Positions 52,103-59,845 of a stretch of DNA of 64,000 nucleotides are shown here, one piece after another; position 1 is the first letter of the stretch, and each line of letters begins with the position of its first letter. The position numbers and the translations under genes are program-made. The notes beneath the pieces were generated by a model. That model worked only from the letters and a program-made list of their open reading frames with translations, had not been told where the DNA came from and made no database searches. Origin of the DNA: JANQPX01 sp039197065 (GTDB lineage: Bacteria > Pseudomonadota > Alphaproteobacteria > Geminicoccales > Geminicoccaceae); assembly GCA_039197065.1 (NCBI GenBank), contig JBCCUL010000002.1, positions 1-64,000 on the forward strand, written 5' to 3'.

Positions 52103-52423
52103 ATGCGGCGGCATCATGATATGGGAGGGCTTGAGGCCGGTCCGGTCGAACGTTCCGAGCATGACTACGCGCCTTGGGAAAAACGTGTCGACGCCATCTT
52201 GCGGCTTCTGATCGACAAGCAGCGCAAGGTCATGACCGTCGACGAACTCAGGCGCAATATCGAAGAGCTCGGCCCTGGCGCCTATGACGAGATGACCTAT
52301 TACCAGCGCTGGATGGCGTCGATCGGCAACACGCTCCTGGAGAAGGGGGTGATCGGCGTGGACGAACTCGGCCGCAAGATGGCCGAGGTGGAAGCGAGAT
52401 GGCTGGCGGCGAGAAACTCATGA
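52103..52423 (+). CDS. Nitrile hydratase/thiocyanate hydrolase family, N-terminal half of the beta subunit
   Basis: This 106-residue protein matches the N-terminal part of nitrile hydratase beta subunits: HDMGGLEAGPVERSEHDYAPWEKRVDAIL at the start and TYYQRWMASIGNTLLEKGVI later. GGAGG lies six bases before the ATG at 52103, and the protein then begins with the family-typical HDMGG. The C-terminal half is encoded by the next gene, which overlaps its stop by four bases. In thiocyanate hydrolase the same half is the separate beta subunit, and the gene order is identical. Confidence 0.85.
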   Translation: MRRHHDMGGLEAGPVERSEHDYAPWEKRVDAILRLLIDKQRKVMTVDELRRNIEELGPGAYDEMTYYQRWMASIGNTLLEKGVIGVDELGRKMAEVEARWLAARNS

Positions 52424-52734
52424 TCAGCGGTTTTCGCCCAGGCGATCCGGTCAGGGTCCGAAAAGCCCATCCGCCCGGCCATGTGCGCACGCCGTTCTAC
52501 ATCCGTGATCGCGTCGGTGTGGTGGAGAGTGTCGCCGGGGACTTCGCGGATCCCGAAGAACTCGCTTATGGCCGGGACGGCTTGTCGAAACGGATGCTTT
52601 ACCGCGTTCGTTTCCGCCAGAGCGATCTCTGGCCGGATTATGCTGGGGCACCGGCCGACAGTCTGGTGGTCGACATCTACGAACACTGGCTCGACGCGGC
52701 AGTCCGGAATTTTCAGGGAGGGCGTCATGAGTGA
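52420..52734 (+). CDS. Nitrile hydratase/thiocyanate hydrolase family, C-terminal half of the beta subunit
   Basis: This 104-residue protein is the SH3-like half of nitrile hydratase beta: GDPVRVRKAHPPGHVRTPFYIRDRVGVVE, then YRVRFRQSDLW and VVDIYEHWLD. Starting at 52420 gives an ATGA overlap with the previous gene. A start at 52399 is also possible and would add seven residues. It overlaps the following alpha-type gene by eight bases. It corresponds to the separate alpha subunit of thiocyanate hydrolase. The two halves presumably assemble like one normal beta chain. Confidence 0.85.
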   Translation: MISGFRPGDPVRVRKAHPPGHVRTPFYIRDRVGVVESVAGDFADPEELAYGRDGLSKRMLYRVRFRQSDLWPDYAGAPADSLVVDIYEHWLDAAVRNFQGGRHE

Positions 52735-53353
52735 GGGCGCAGATCATCGGCACACTCATCCGACGCAGCCGGATCTCGAGGACCAGCCGTTTGAATATTA
52801 CCAGCTCATGGCCGAGGCGGTCGGCGAGCTTCTGATCGAGAAGGGGGTCTTTACGGCCGCCGAGCTTCGAAAGACCGTCGAGCAGATCGATGCCCGGTCA
52901 CCGGCGGACGGCGCCAGGGTCGTAGCGCGGGCCTGGGTTGATCCAGCCTATAAGGAACGTCTCCTGGAGGATGGCAATGCGGCGGCGGCCGAGATCGGGA
53001 TCGACGCCGGCGCTATCCCCATTCGGGTCGTCGAGAACACCGAAGACGTGCACAATGTCGTCTGCTGCACGCTTTGCTCCTGTTATCCGCGCCTGCTCCT
53101 CGGCCTGCCGCCGGACTGGTACAAGGCGCGCGCCTTTCGTTCGCGGATCGTGCGTGAGCCGCGCGCTGTTCTCAAGGAATTCGGCACCGTCATCCCCGAC
53201 GATGTCGAGCTTTGCGTTCACGACAGCACCGCCGACCTTCGCTACATGGTGCTTCCTCGCCGGCCGGAAGGCACCGAGACGCTGAGCGAAGCGGAGCTCT
53301 CAAAGCTCGTCACACGGGACTGTATGATCGGAACGGCATGCGTCGAGGCGTGA
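52727..53353 (+). CDS. Nitrile hydratase alpha/thiocyanate hydrolase gamma-type metal subunit
   Basis: This 208-residue catalytic subunit has the metal-binding claw CTLCSC (Cys114, Cys117, Ser118 and Cys119), where Thr in second place indicates cobalt rather than iron. An extra Cys113 precedes it. Downstream LPPDWYKARAFRSRIVREPRAVLKEFG and DVELCVHDSTADLRYMVLPRRPEGTE are family hallmarks. GGGAGG precedes the ATG. Two of the claw cysteines would be oxidised in the mature enzyme. The enzyme could hydrate nitriles or hydrolyse thiocyanate; no activator protein or amidase gene is next to it. Confidence 0.9.
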   Translation: MSEGADHRHTHPTQPDLEDQPFEYYQLMAEAVGELLIEKGVFTAAELRKTVEQIDARSPADGARVVARAWVDPAYKERLLEDGNAAAAEIGIDAGAIPIRVVENTEDVHNVVCCTLCSCYPRLLLGLPPDWYKARAFRSRIVREPRAVLKEFGTVIPDDVELCVHDSTADLRYMVLPRRPEGTETLSEAELSKLVTRDCMIGTACVEA

Positions 53354-53391
53354 TCGGGCTCGAAGCGCCTGACATGAATCTCGGCATCTGA

Positions 53392-53841
53392 TCAGTGTTT
53401 CATCATGGTTGCGTTAACCGAGATGTTTTGCGGGCCTCCTGTCCACAGTTTCTCGACGAGTTCGTCGAAGAGAAGCACATCGGCGAACGGCACGCTTAGT
53501 GAGAGGGTGACATCTGTGATGCCGTCGACCTCGGTCTCGGCCACATTGACCGTGCCGGTGACATCGCTCGTCTCCGCCAGCCTTTTGAGCACGAACGCTT
53601 CCACGTCAGCCTTTTCGAGCGCGCCGACCGCGAAGCGACGGGTGGCGTCCCGCGTGATTTCACTGAGCATATTGCGCATGAAGTAGAGGTTCGACATCTC
53701 GATGATCGCTACGATCATAAGGAGGATAAATGGCAGTATAAGCGCGAATTCGACGGTGCCGGCCGCGTGCTCGCCATCACGTTTTCTGAGGAAGCATGCG
53801 CCTGACCGTCGGATCGAGTGCCAATGTCGGTTCTGTACCAT
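53392..53841 (-). CDS. TadE/TadG-like pilus-type secretion protein
   Basis: This 149-residue protein has the TadE pattern: a charged N-terminus and then GTVEFALILPFILLMIVAIIEMSNLYF, where the Glu in VEFAL is conserved in pseudopilins of the Flp/Tad system. The rest is beta-rich with no Cys. The ATG at 53841 is chosen; a TTG at 53913 would add residues of poor quality. No other tad genes are nearby, so it is an isolated minor pilin-like gene. Confidence 0.75.
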   Translation of the reverse strand: MVQNRHWHSIRRSGACFLRKRDGEHAAGTVEFALILPFILLMIVAIIEMSNLYFMRNMLSEITRDATRRFAVGALEKADVEAFVLKRLAETSDVTGTVNVAETEVDGITDVTLSLSVPFADVLLFDELVEKLWTGGPQNISVNATMMKH

Positions 53842-54041
53842 GGAGAATGCGTTGACCTTTCGCGTCTCATCACGCTTCCACCGTTCTACGCTCGAATGGT
53901 TAAGAAAAAGCAAAGATGGCGATCTTCGATCTTGATGAAGGAGATGAGGGGGGCGTTCTCAGTGATCTGAGTCTTGACAGGAGAAAGATCCCTGGCACCT
54001 CTTAGCCCAACCGCACGTTTTCAAACCCGGAAAGATCCTCC

Positions 54042-54527
54042 ATGCCCAGCTTCGACATCGTTTCAAAAACCGATATTCCAGAGGTCGATAACGCCCTGCA
54101 GAGCGCCAGACGCGAGATCGAAACACGCTATGATTTCAAAGGCAGCAACTGCTCGATCGAGCGGTCCGGCGAGGCTCTGACCATCAATGCTGACGATGAC
54201 TTCAAGCTGAAGCAGGTGCAGGAACTCCTGCGCGGCCATATGGCCAAACGCAAGGTCGACACCCGCGCCTTCGACTTCCAGAAGCCGGAAAAGGCCAGCG
54301 GCAACAGCCTACGCCAGACCGTCGCGATCAAGCAGGGCATCGACCGGGAACTCGCCCAGAAAATCGTGAAAGCGATCAAATCAGAAAAAATGAAGGTCCA
54401 GGTCGCCATCCAAGGCGACGAACTCCGCGTCTCCGGCAAGAAACGCGACGACCTCCAGGGCGCTATCGCCTTCGTCAAAGACCAAAAATACGACCACCCC
54501 CTCCAATACGTAAACTTCCGCGACTAG
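54042..54527 (+). CDS. yajQ: YajQ family nucleotide-binding protein
   Basis: This 161-residue protein starts MPSFDIVSKTDIPEVDNAL and ends VRVSGKKRDDLQ...LQYVNFRD-like, matching YajQ over its entire length. It has two ferredoxin-like RNA-recognition-type halves. Some YajQ proteins bind c-di-GMP and regulate transcription. The window also encodes a REC-REC-GGDEF-EAL protein, but no direct link is visible. It is a single gene. Confidence 0.95.
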   Translation: MPSFDIVSKTDIPEVDNALQSARREIETRYDFKGSNCSIERSGEALTINADDDFKLKQVQELLRGHMAKRKVDTRAFDFQKPEKASGNSLRQTVAIKQGIDRELAQKIVKAIKSEKMKVQVAIQGDELRVSGKKRDDLQGAIAFVKDQKYDHPLQYVNFRD

Positions 54528-54616
54528 CGGCAGCGCCGCTTGACTGGACTTGCCTGAGACCGGTCCAGGGGCTTGGTGTCAGCTTTTGCAAGGATGTCGA
54601 GCGCGGGTTGCATTTT

Positions 54617-54643
54617 TTGACAACTGCGGGTTACCCGTATAAT
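54617..54643 (+). promoter_or_regulatory. Consensus promoter abutting the toxin start, with an internal palindrome
   Basis: TTGACA (54617-54622) and TATAAT (54638-54643) are perfect -35 and -10 hexamers with a 15-base spacer. The spacer contains CGGGTTACCCG (54627-54637), a palindrome fit for an operator. The ATG of the toxin follows the -10 immediately, so a transcript from here would begin after that ATG. Confidence 0.6.
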
Positions 54644-54928
54644 ATGAGAGATGGCAAATTCGAATGGGATGATGAGAAAGCGGCGCAGAATGCTGAAAAG
54701 CACGGTGTGACGTTCGATGAAGCCCGTCCCGTTTTTCGTGATCCGTTTGCTATCGAACTTTTGGATGACCGGGAAGACTACGGCGAAGATCGCTACATCC
54801 TCATCGGCATGTCAGCCACCGGTGTGCTGGTCGTCGTTTATGCGGATCGACAGGAACGGCACCGGATCATTTCAGCCAGAAAGGCGGAACCCAACGAAAG
54901 ACGATTCTATCATGAGCAAAATCAGTGA
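54644..54928 (+). CDS. brnT: BrnT-family ribonuclease toxin
   Basis: This 94-residue protein has the BrnT layout: KFEWDDEKAAQNAEKHGVTFDEA at the N-terminus, FRDPFAIELLDD, YILIGMSATGVLVVVYADR and the closing RIISARKAEPNERRFYHE, with the RISARKA motif typical of the family. BrnT toxins are RelE-like ribonucleases. The next gene overlaps its end by 17 bases and encodes an HTH protein rather than the ribbon-helix-helix BrnA. The start is uncertain because a consensus promoter ends exactly at its ATG. Confidence 0.88.
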   Translation: MRDGKFEWDDEKAAQNAEKHGVTFDEARPVFRDPFAIELLDDREDYGEDRYILIGMSATGVLVVVYADRQERHRIISARKAEPNERRFYHEQNQ

Positions 54929-55172
54929 CCCCGACAACAAACCCCTGAGCGACGCTGACTTGCAGCGCATGAAGAGGACACCTCAAGCGAAGGTGATCCG
55001 CAGGGCGCTGAACATGACGCAGGAAGAATTCGCTGCGCAGTTTCAAATTGCCATCGGCACGCTTAGAGACTGGGAGCAGAATCGCTATGAGCCGGACGGT
55101 GCCGCCAAAGCCTATCTGAAAGTTATCGCCAGAGAGCCGGAGGCCGTTCGGCGCGCATTGGAAACGCCGTAG
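54912..55172 (+). CDS. HTH (XRE-type) antitoxin partner of BrnT
   Basis: This 86-residue protein has an XRE helix-turn-helix: VIRRALNMTQEEFAAQFQIAIGTLRDWEQNRYEPDGAAKAYL. Its N-terminal tail (SDPDNKPLSDADLQRMKR) is BrnA-like. It starts inside the toxin gene. It probably neutralises the toxin and represses the operon through the palindrome in the promoter spacer. The mix of a BrnA-type tail with an XRE domain is a known variant arrangement. Confidence 0.85.
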   Translation: MSKISDPDNKPLSDADLQRMKRTPQAKVIRRALNMTQEEFAAQFQIAIGTLRDWEQNRYEPDGAAKAYLKVIAREPEAVRRALETP

Positions 55173-55219
55173 CTGTACTGGCCATCAAACATCGTTTTGC
55201 TGCTATTATTTCATGTCAG

Positions 55220-55747
55220 CTAACTAAAAGTCTGCAGCGCTCCAACTCTTTTCATCTCTTGTTGCAATAGGTCGTAGGCGCCCTCCACAAAGGGCAAGAC
55301 GACGCGGTACTCGCAGTCATTTGTCGTTAGAGCAACTTGCTCCCCATCCCATCCGACTTCGCCATCCCACAATACACCGCCATCCCACAATACACCGCCA
55401 TCCCACAATACACCGCCATCCCATCTAGTTTGGCTTATTAACACTTTATCAGCCTTTGAGATTTTGGGATTACCGCGAGTAAGATCGACATGTTTCTGCG
55501 CTTTGGCGACATCGCGAAGCAAAGCGAAGTCATCATTTTCGTCTGCGAGAAACTGGCGATACGCCGTGTCGTCTGAAAGCTTTGACACTTCACTTTTTGC
55601 ATTGCCCTTACACCACGCGAAGATATGCGCTGCCAGTGCATCTACAGAGGCTATCGCATGATAGGCAGCACGAAGATCCGACTGGTTTACTCGCAAATCC
55701 TCAAGGTCCGGCAGAACTACTTTTTCACAAAATTCGCGGGGATCCAT
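55220..55747 (-). CDS. Hypothetical protein with WDGGVL hexapeptide repeats
   Basis: I do not recognise this 175-residue protein. Residues 1-105 are helical (DLRAAYHAIASVDALAAHIFAWCK, FALLRDVAKAQKHVDL). A repeat block then reads WDGGVL three times plus degenerate WDGEVG and WDGEQV, followed by a beta-rich end. The ATG at 55747 has a perfect GGAGGTGAG ribosome site; an earlier start at 55927 has none. Base composition is lower in GC than that of neighbours, and it sits beside the toxin-antitoxin pair, so it looks horizontally acquired. Confidence 0.7.
   Translation of the reverse strand: MDPREFCEKVVLPDLEDLRVNQSDLRAAYHAIASVDALAAHIFAWCKGNAKSEVSKLSDDTAYRQFLADENDDFALLRDVAKAQKHVDLTRGNPKISKADKVLISQTRWDGGVLWDGGVLWDGGVLWDGEVGWDGEQVALTTNDCEYRVVLPFVEGAYDLLQQEMKRVGALQTFS
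55361..55423. repeat. 18-bp tandem repeat inside a coding region
   Basis: GCCATCCCACAATACACC occurs three times in perfect tandem (55361-55378, 55379-55396 and 55397-55414), followed by a nine-base partial copy. A degenerate copy precedes it. Each unit encodes six residues, so unit gain or loss keeps the frame. Identical DNA units suggest recent expansion by slippage. Confidence 0.9.
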
Positions 55748-55948
55748 GCTCACCTCCGACAGAGTGATGTCATAGCTTGGCTTATCGAAATAATCGGCGA
55801 CATCTGCAATGGAAGAAAGAGGTGTAAGCCAATCGGGAGCCTGAGGACAGTTGTCGCGATGAGCGCCTATCGGATAAATAGAATCCTCACCCCAAAAGAA
55901 AACCGGCGGCCCAAAGGCCGCCGGCAAGTCAACGAGACCGACGTTCGG

Positions 55949-57004
55949 TTATTGGAGGTAGACGCTGTCGCCGGCTTTGGCGACCTCGTCGAGGAAGAGG
56001 TTGAGGAGTTCTTCGCCTTTTTCGCCGTAGGCTGACTTGATCAGCTCGATGACGGCGGGCTGGGCGGCGTTTTTGAAGGCTTCTCTGTCCTCTTGTGACA
56101 GGGCGTGGACTTCCATATTGGCCTGAAGTTTCGGAAGGCCCTGGTCGGAGGCTTCGATCGCGCGGGCGACGCCGCGGGAGGCGACCACGCCTGATTTGGC
56201 GGCGTAGTGCAGGATGTAGCGCTCGTCGTCGGTGAGGCCGTCATAGAAACCCTTGTTGACCAGGATGGTGTAGGGGGTGAAGAGGTGGTCGGTCAGGGTG
56301 AGATAGCCTTGCACCTCGTCGAAGTTGGAGAAGGCGATGATCGGCACCGGGTTCATCTGGCCGTCGATCACGCCAGTCTGTAGGCCCGAATAGACCTCGG
56401 CCCAGGCAAGCGGATAGGCCTCGGCGCCGAGCGAGTTGATCAGGGTTTGATGGCTCTCGAGGGTCATGGTGCGGATGCGCAGGCCTTCGAGATCCTCGAG
56501 CTTGGCGACCGGTTTTTTCGAGTTGGTGATCGAGAAGAAGCCGCCGGTGTCGGCAAAGCCTAGCACCTTGACGTCGCCGAGATCAGCCTCGATGTCCTGG
56601 GCAAGCGCCTGGCCGAAGGGGCCGTCGAACACGTCGTAGACCGCGGAGATGTGCGGGAAGGCGAAGGCGACGTCGATCACGCCGATCTTCGGGTAGTGGG
56701 AGGCGAGGCCACCGACCGAGGCGAGGGACGCCTGGATGACGCCATCCCGGACCTGCTGGGCGATCTCGAAGTCCTTGCCGAGCTGACCGTTCGGGAAGAT
56801 TTCGACCTTGATCTCGCCATTGGTGGCGCTCTCGACGATGTTCTTGAACACCTTGCCGAAGGCGCCGGCCGGGTTCTCGAAAGCATCGTCATTATTGAGA
56901 TGCCCCAGCTTCAGCACCTTCTCAGCTGCCGCGGGCAGGGCGGTCACTCCAAGAGTCAGAGCCAGCACCGCTGGTACCAAGAGGGCGTTGCGTAAGCGTT
57001 TCAT
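55949..57004 (-). CDS. TRAP transporter substrate-binding protein (DctP type)
   Basis: This 351-residue secreted protein has a signal peptide (MKRLRNALLVPAVLALTLGVTALPAAA) and DctP motifs: GLRIRTMTLESHQTLINSLGAEAYPLAWAEVYSGLQTGVIDGQMNP, with the ligand-binding Arg. The start at 57004 puts the signal at the N-terminus. It lies after the two permease genes on the same strand, with a 156-base gap to the large permease. Order small-large-binding makes a full TRAP operon distinct from the fused system at 35.6-38.7 kb. The DctP is 3' of the permeases, which is less common. Confidence 0.92.
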   Translation of the reverse strand: MKRLRNALLVPAVLALTLGVTALPAAAEKVLKLGHLNNDDAFENPAGAFGKVFKNIVESATNGEIKVEIFPNGQLGKDFEIAQQVRDGVIQASLASVGGLASHYPKIGVIDVAFAFPHISAVYDVFDGPFGQALAQDIEADLGDVKVLGFADTGGFFSITNSKKPVAKLEDLEGLRIRTMTLESHQTLINSLGAEAYPLAWAEVYSGLQTGVIDGQMNPVPIIAFSNFDEVQGYLTLTDHLFTPYTILVNKGFYDGLTDDERYILHYAAKSGVVASRGVARAIEASDQGLPKLQANMEVHALSQEDREAFKNAAQPAVIELIKSAYGEKGEELLNLFLDEVAKAGDSVYLQ

Positions 57005-57160
57005 GGTCGTCTCCCTTGTTGAACCGGGCCTCCCTTGACCCGATCGGATGGTCGTAACTGTGCCTTCAGCGTTAGCACCGCCGAAGACGGCCAAAAACTT
57101 GGGCGCATACCGTCGATCCTGGCCATGGCGGTCCAAGTCGATGAGGTGGCCACGCCACCA

Positions 57161-58441
57161 CTAGAGGCCAAACATTCGAGGCAAGAACAGTGCCAGTTGC
57201 GGCCAGTAGGCGATGACAATGAGGATGGCGACCTCGGCGAGGAGGAAGGGCCAGAGCGCGCCCGCAATCTTCTCGATGCGCTCGCCTGTGACCGACGAAA
57301 GAACGAACAGGCAAGCGCCGACCGGCGGCGTCATCAGCGAGATATTGAGCGCCAACACGAAAACGATGCCGGCATGCACCGGATCCATGCCGATCGCGAG
57401 GGTCAGGGGGGCTAGCACCGGCGCCAGGATGATCAGCATGGCGGTGATATCCATCAGCATGCCGACGGTGAGCAGCAGGATCAGGATAAGCGCGATGATG
57501 ACGTTGGGATTGTCGGAGACACTGAGGAAACCTTGGGCAATGGCCTGCGGAATTTGCATGAAAGCGAGCCACCAGCCGAGGATCGAGGCCGAAGCGATGA
57601 TCAGGAAGATAACGCCGGTGACCCTGGCGGTCCTGATCAGCATCTGGATGAAATCGTCGATGGTGATGGCGCGGTAGATCACGGTGCCGACGAACAGCGC
57701 ATAGGCGACGGCGACCGAGGCGGCTTCCGTGGGCGTCACCACGCCGCCCAGGATGCCGCCCAGGATGATCAGCGGCATGATCAGGGCGATCAAGCTGGAG
57801 CGAAAGGCGGCCAGGATCTCCATGAGACTCGGCGCGTTTTCAGCTTTGGGCAGGTTTTTGCGGCGTGCGAGGCCGGCGATGATCGCCATGCAGACCAGGC
57901 AGATCAACAGGCCCGGCAGAATGCCGGCCGCGAACAGACCGCCGATCGAGACGCCCATGATCGAGCCGTAAATCACCATGAGGGACGAGGGCGGAATGGT
58001 CGGGCCGATGATCGAGCCGGCGGCCGTGACCGCGCAGGCGAAGGGGCGATCATAGCCCTGCTTGACCATGGCGGGCACCAGGGTTTTACCGAACGCGGCG
58101 GCATCGGCGGTGGCAGCACCCGTAATGCCGGCGAAGAACACGGAGGCCACCATGTTGGTGTGGGCGAGGCCGCCGCGCATATAGCCGACAAGCGCTTCGG
58201 CGAACAGGACGAGCCGCCGGGTGATGCCGGTGTGGTTCATGATCTCGCCGGCCAGAATGAAGAACGGCATGGCGAGGAACGGAAAGAGGTTGAGCCCGGC
58301 GAAGAAGCGCTTGGGCGCCATGGAAAGAAAGCTGGCGCCGCCCGCATCGATTATGCCGGCAACGCCGGCGACGCCGAGGACGAAACCGATCGGCATGCCG
58401 AGGAACAAGAGGACGAAGAAGATCACGAGCACGGTGATCAT
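57161..58441 (-). CDS. TRAP transporter large permease (DctM type)
   Basis: This 426-residue membrane protein has DctM features: GMPIGFVLGVAGVAG, FLAMPFFILAGEIMNHTGITRRLVLFAEALVGYMRGGLAHTNMVASVFFAGITGAATADAA, IPPSSLMVIYGSIMGVSIGGLFAAGILPGLLICL, and TPPVGACLFVLSS near the end. The start overlaps the small permease stop by four bases. It forms the main sodium-coupled path for an organic acid. The substrate is unknown. Confidence 0.94.
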   Translation of the reverse strand: MITVLVIFFVLLFLGMPIGFVLGVAGVAGIIDAGGASFLSMAPKRFFAGLNLFPFLAMPFFILAGEIMNHTGITRRLVLFAEALVGYMRGGLAHTNMVASVFFAGITGAATADAAAFGKTLVPAMVKQGYDRPFACAVTAAGSIIGPTIPPSSLMVIYGSIMGVSIGGLFAAGILPGLLICLVCMAIIAGLARRKNLPKAENAPSLMEILAAFRSSLIALIMPLIILGGILGGVVTPTEAASVAVAYALFVGTVIYRAITIDDFIQMLIRTARVTGVIFLIIASASILGWWLAFMQIPQAIAQGFLSVSDNPNVIIALILILLLTVGMLMDITAMLIILAPVLAPLTLAIGMDPVHAGIVFVLALNISLMTPPVGACLFVLSSVTGERIEKIAGALWPFLLAEVAILIVIAYWPQLALFLPRMFGL

Positions 58442-58977
58442 GTCGGATGCTCCGCCTGATCCTGTTGGAGATTGCCGAAATCCCGGATGCCGGCGAGCAC
58501 GATCTGCACGCAGGCCAGGAATGCCGAGACGGGCACGGAGGCATAGGGGATCGCCATGCTGATGCCGAAGATCATGGCGAATTGCTTGGCGCCGGTGGCG
58601 GTCATGCCGATGCCGTAGACGAACAGAAAGGCGAAGAGGGCGAAGGCGATGATATCGAAGGCAAGCAGCAAGAATTTCTGCAGCGTAGCCGGAAAGCGAT
58701 CGAGCAGCATTCTAAAGCCGATATGCTCACGCCTCGCGATGCCTGAGGAGATGGCGAGGAGGGCCGCCCATATCATCAGATAGCGTGCAAGCTCCTCGGT
58801 CCAGGGGATCTGCGCTCTGAGCACGTAGCGTGCGACGACGCCGAGCCAGACATCGGCGACCAGGAGAACCATCAAGAGTGCGATGATGCGTTCGATCAGC
58901 CAGTTCAGGCGGCTGCTGAGCGCCGCGGCTTTCTCCTGAAGCGGCGTCGCCGCTTTTTCAATCCCGCTGTCTGTCAC
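58438..58977 (-). CDS. TRAP transporter small permease (DctQ type)
   Basis: This 179-residue protein has four helices and the DctQ pattern: LNWLIERIIALLMVLLVADVWLGVVARYVLRAQIPWTEELARYLMIWAALLAISSGIARREHIGFRML. I place the start at GTG 58977 because an upstream short open reading frame with a good ribosome site ends with its TGA overlapping this GTG. Longer starts (to 59262) would add a basic, Pro-rich lead that does not fit. It is the first gene of the second TRAP operon. Confidence 0.85.
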   Translation of the reverse strand: MTDSGIEKAATPLQEKAAALSSRLNWLIERIIALLMVLLVADVWLGVVARYVLRAQIPWTEELARYLMIWAALLAISSGIARREHIGFRMLLDRFPATLQKFLLLAFDIIAFALFAFLFVYGIGMTATGAKQFAMIFGISMAIPYASVPVSAFLACVQIVLAGIRDFGNLQQDQAEHPT

Positions 58978-59036
58978 CGGCGTCGATCGTCGTTCTGGAG
59001 ATCCACACGGCGGTTGGTCGGCTTGTCGTTGATCAT
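58974..59036 (-). CDS. Short upstream ORF (20 residues) coupled to dctQ
   Basis: ATG 59036 is preceded by GGGAAGGCG and encodes MINDKPTNRRVDLQNDDRRR, then TGA. That TGA overlaps the GTG of the DctQ gene as GTGA. It could be a leader peptide that couples translation, or the true N-terminus of DctQ before a frameshift. The first is my reading. Confidence 0.4.
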   Translation of the reverse strand: MINDKPTNRRVDLQNDDRRR

Positions 59037-59111
59037 GTTTGTTCGCCTTCCCTACTCTGTAGAATGTGTCGCCCATTGAAAGTCTGTCAATGCTGATGCA
59101 AGACACAGGCC

Positions 59112-59759
59112 ATGAACCTTGAACCGATCGTCGAACCTCTGAGTGGACCGGTCCTGGCGCGGGCGGTCGACCGACTGTCTGGGATTGATCCTGACATCCA
59201 TGCGGCCGTCGAGCGGATCGGCTACCCGATCCCCAGGCTTCGGCCGCCCGGCTTTGCGACACTTCTGCGCATCATGGTTTCGCAGCAGGTATCGACGCAT
59301 TCGGCAGCCGCTATCTGGGGACGGCTGGAAGCGGCCTGCCTTGACGACGCAACACCGGAGCGTTTCCTGGCTTTGGATGATGCAGCGCTAAGGGCCGTCG
59401 GCCTTTCCGGCCGCAAGATGGACTACGGACGCGGTCTCTCTCGCGCGATCACGGATGGCAGTCTCGATCTGGATGGCCTGACCACCCTGACCGACGAGGA
59501 AGCGATTGCCGAACTCTGCAAGCTCAAGGGATTCGGCCGCTGGAGTGCGGAGATCTATCTGCTGTTCGCGCTCAGCCGCGCCGACAGCTGGCCTGCGGAT
59601 GACCTCGCGGTTCAGGTGGGGATGCAACGGCTGAAAGGTTTGGACCAGCGCCCTGACCGCAAGACCATGGATCAGCTCGCCGAAGGCTGGCGACCGCTTC
59701 GCGGCTGCGGCGCGATTCTGCTCTGGCATGTCTACGGCGCGGCCACCCTGGACGGGTAG
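59112..59759 (+). CDS. DNA-3-methyladenine glycosylase II family (HhH-GPD, AlkA-like)
   Basis: This 215-residue protein shows the HhH-GPD fold: IMVSQQVSTHSAAAIWGRLEA, helix-hairpin-helix LCKLKGFGRWSAEIYLLFALSRADSWPADDLAVQ with catalytic Asp164, and WRPLRGCGAILLWH at the end. It removes alkylated purines from DNA. Length and lack of an N-terminal domain fit the short bacterial AlkA type. It is divergent from the TRAP operon. Confidence 0.92.
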   Translation: MNLEPIVEPLSGPVLARAVDRLSGIDPDIHAAVERIGYPIPRLRPPGFATLLRIMVSQQVSTHSAAAIWGRLEAACLDDATPERFLALDDAALRAVGLSGRKMDYGRGLSRAITDGSLDLDGLTTLTDEEAIAELCKLKGFGRWSAEIYLLFALSRADSWPADDLAVQVGMQRLKGLDQRPDRKTMDQLAEGWRPLRGCGAILLWHVYGAATLDG

Positions 59760-59845
59760 GGGGCGATCGGCCGTCAGTTCTCGCTGGTGTAAACCGCCAC
59801 ATTACTGTAATTTCAACTTTCAATAGAATTTTGTGCGGTGATGTC

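Noticed and set aside
55361..55423. CRISPR array
   Set aside because: The units are directly adjacent with no spacers and lie inside an open reading frame, so they are an in-frame tandem repeat.
57533..58459. A long plus-strand frame across the large TRAP permease
   Set aside because: Antisense to a certain DctM gene; composition rich in Gly, His, Asp and Arg with no recognisable domain.
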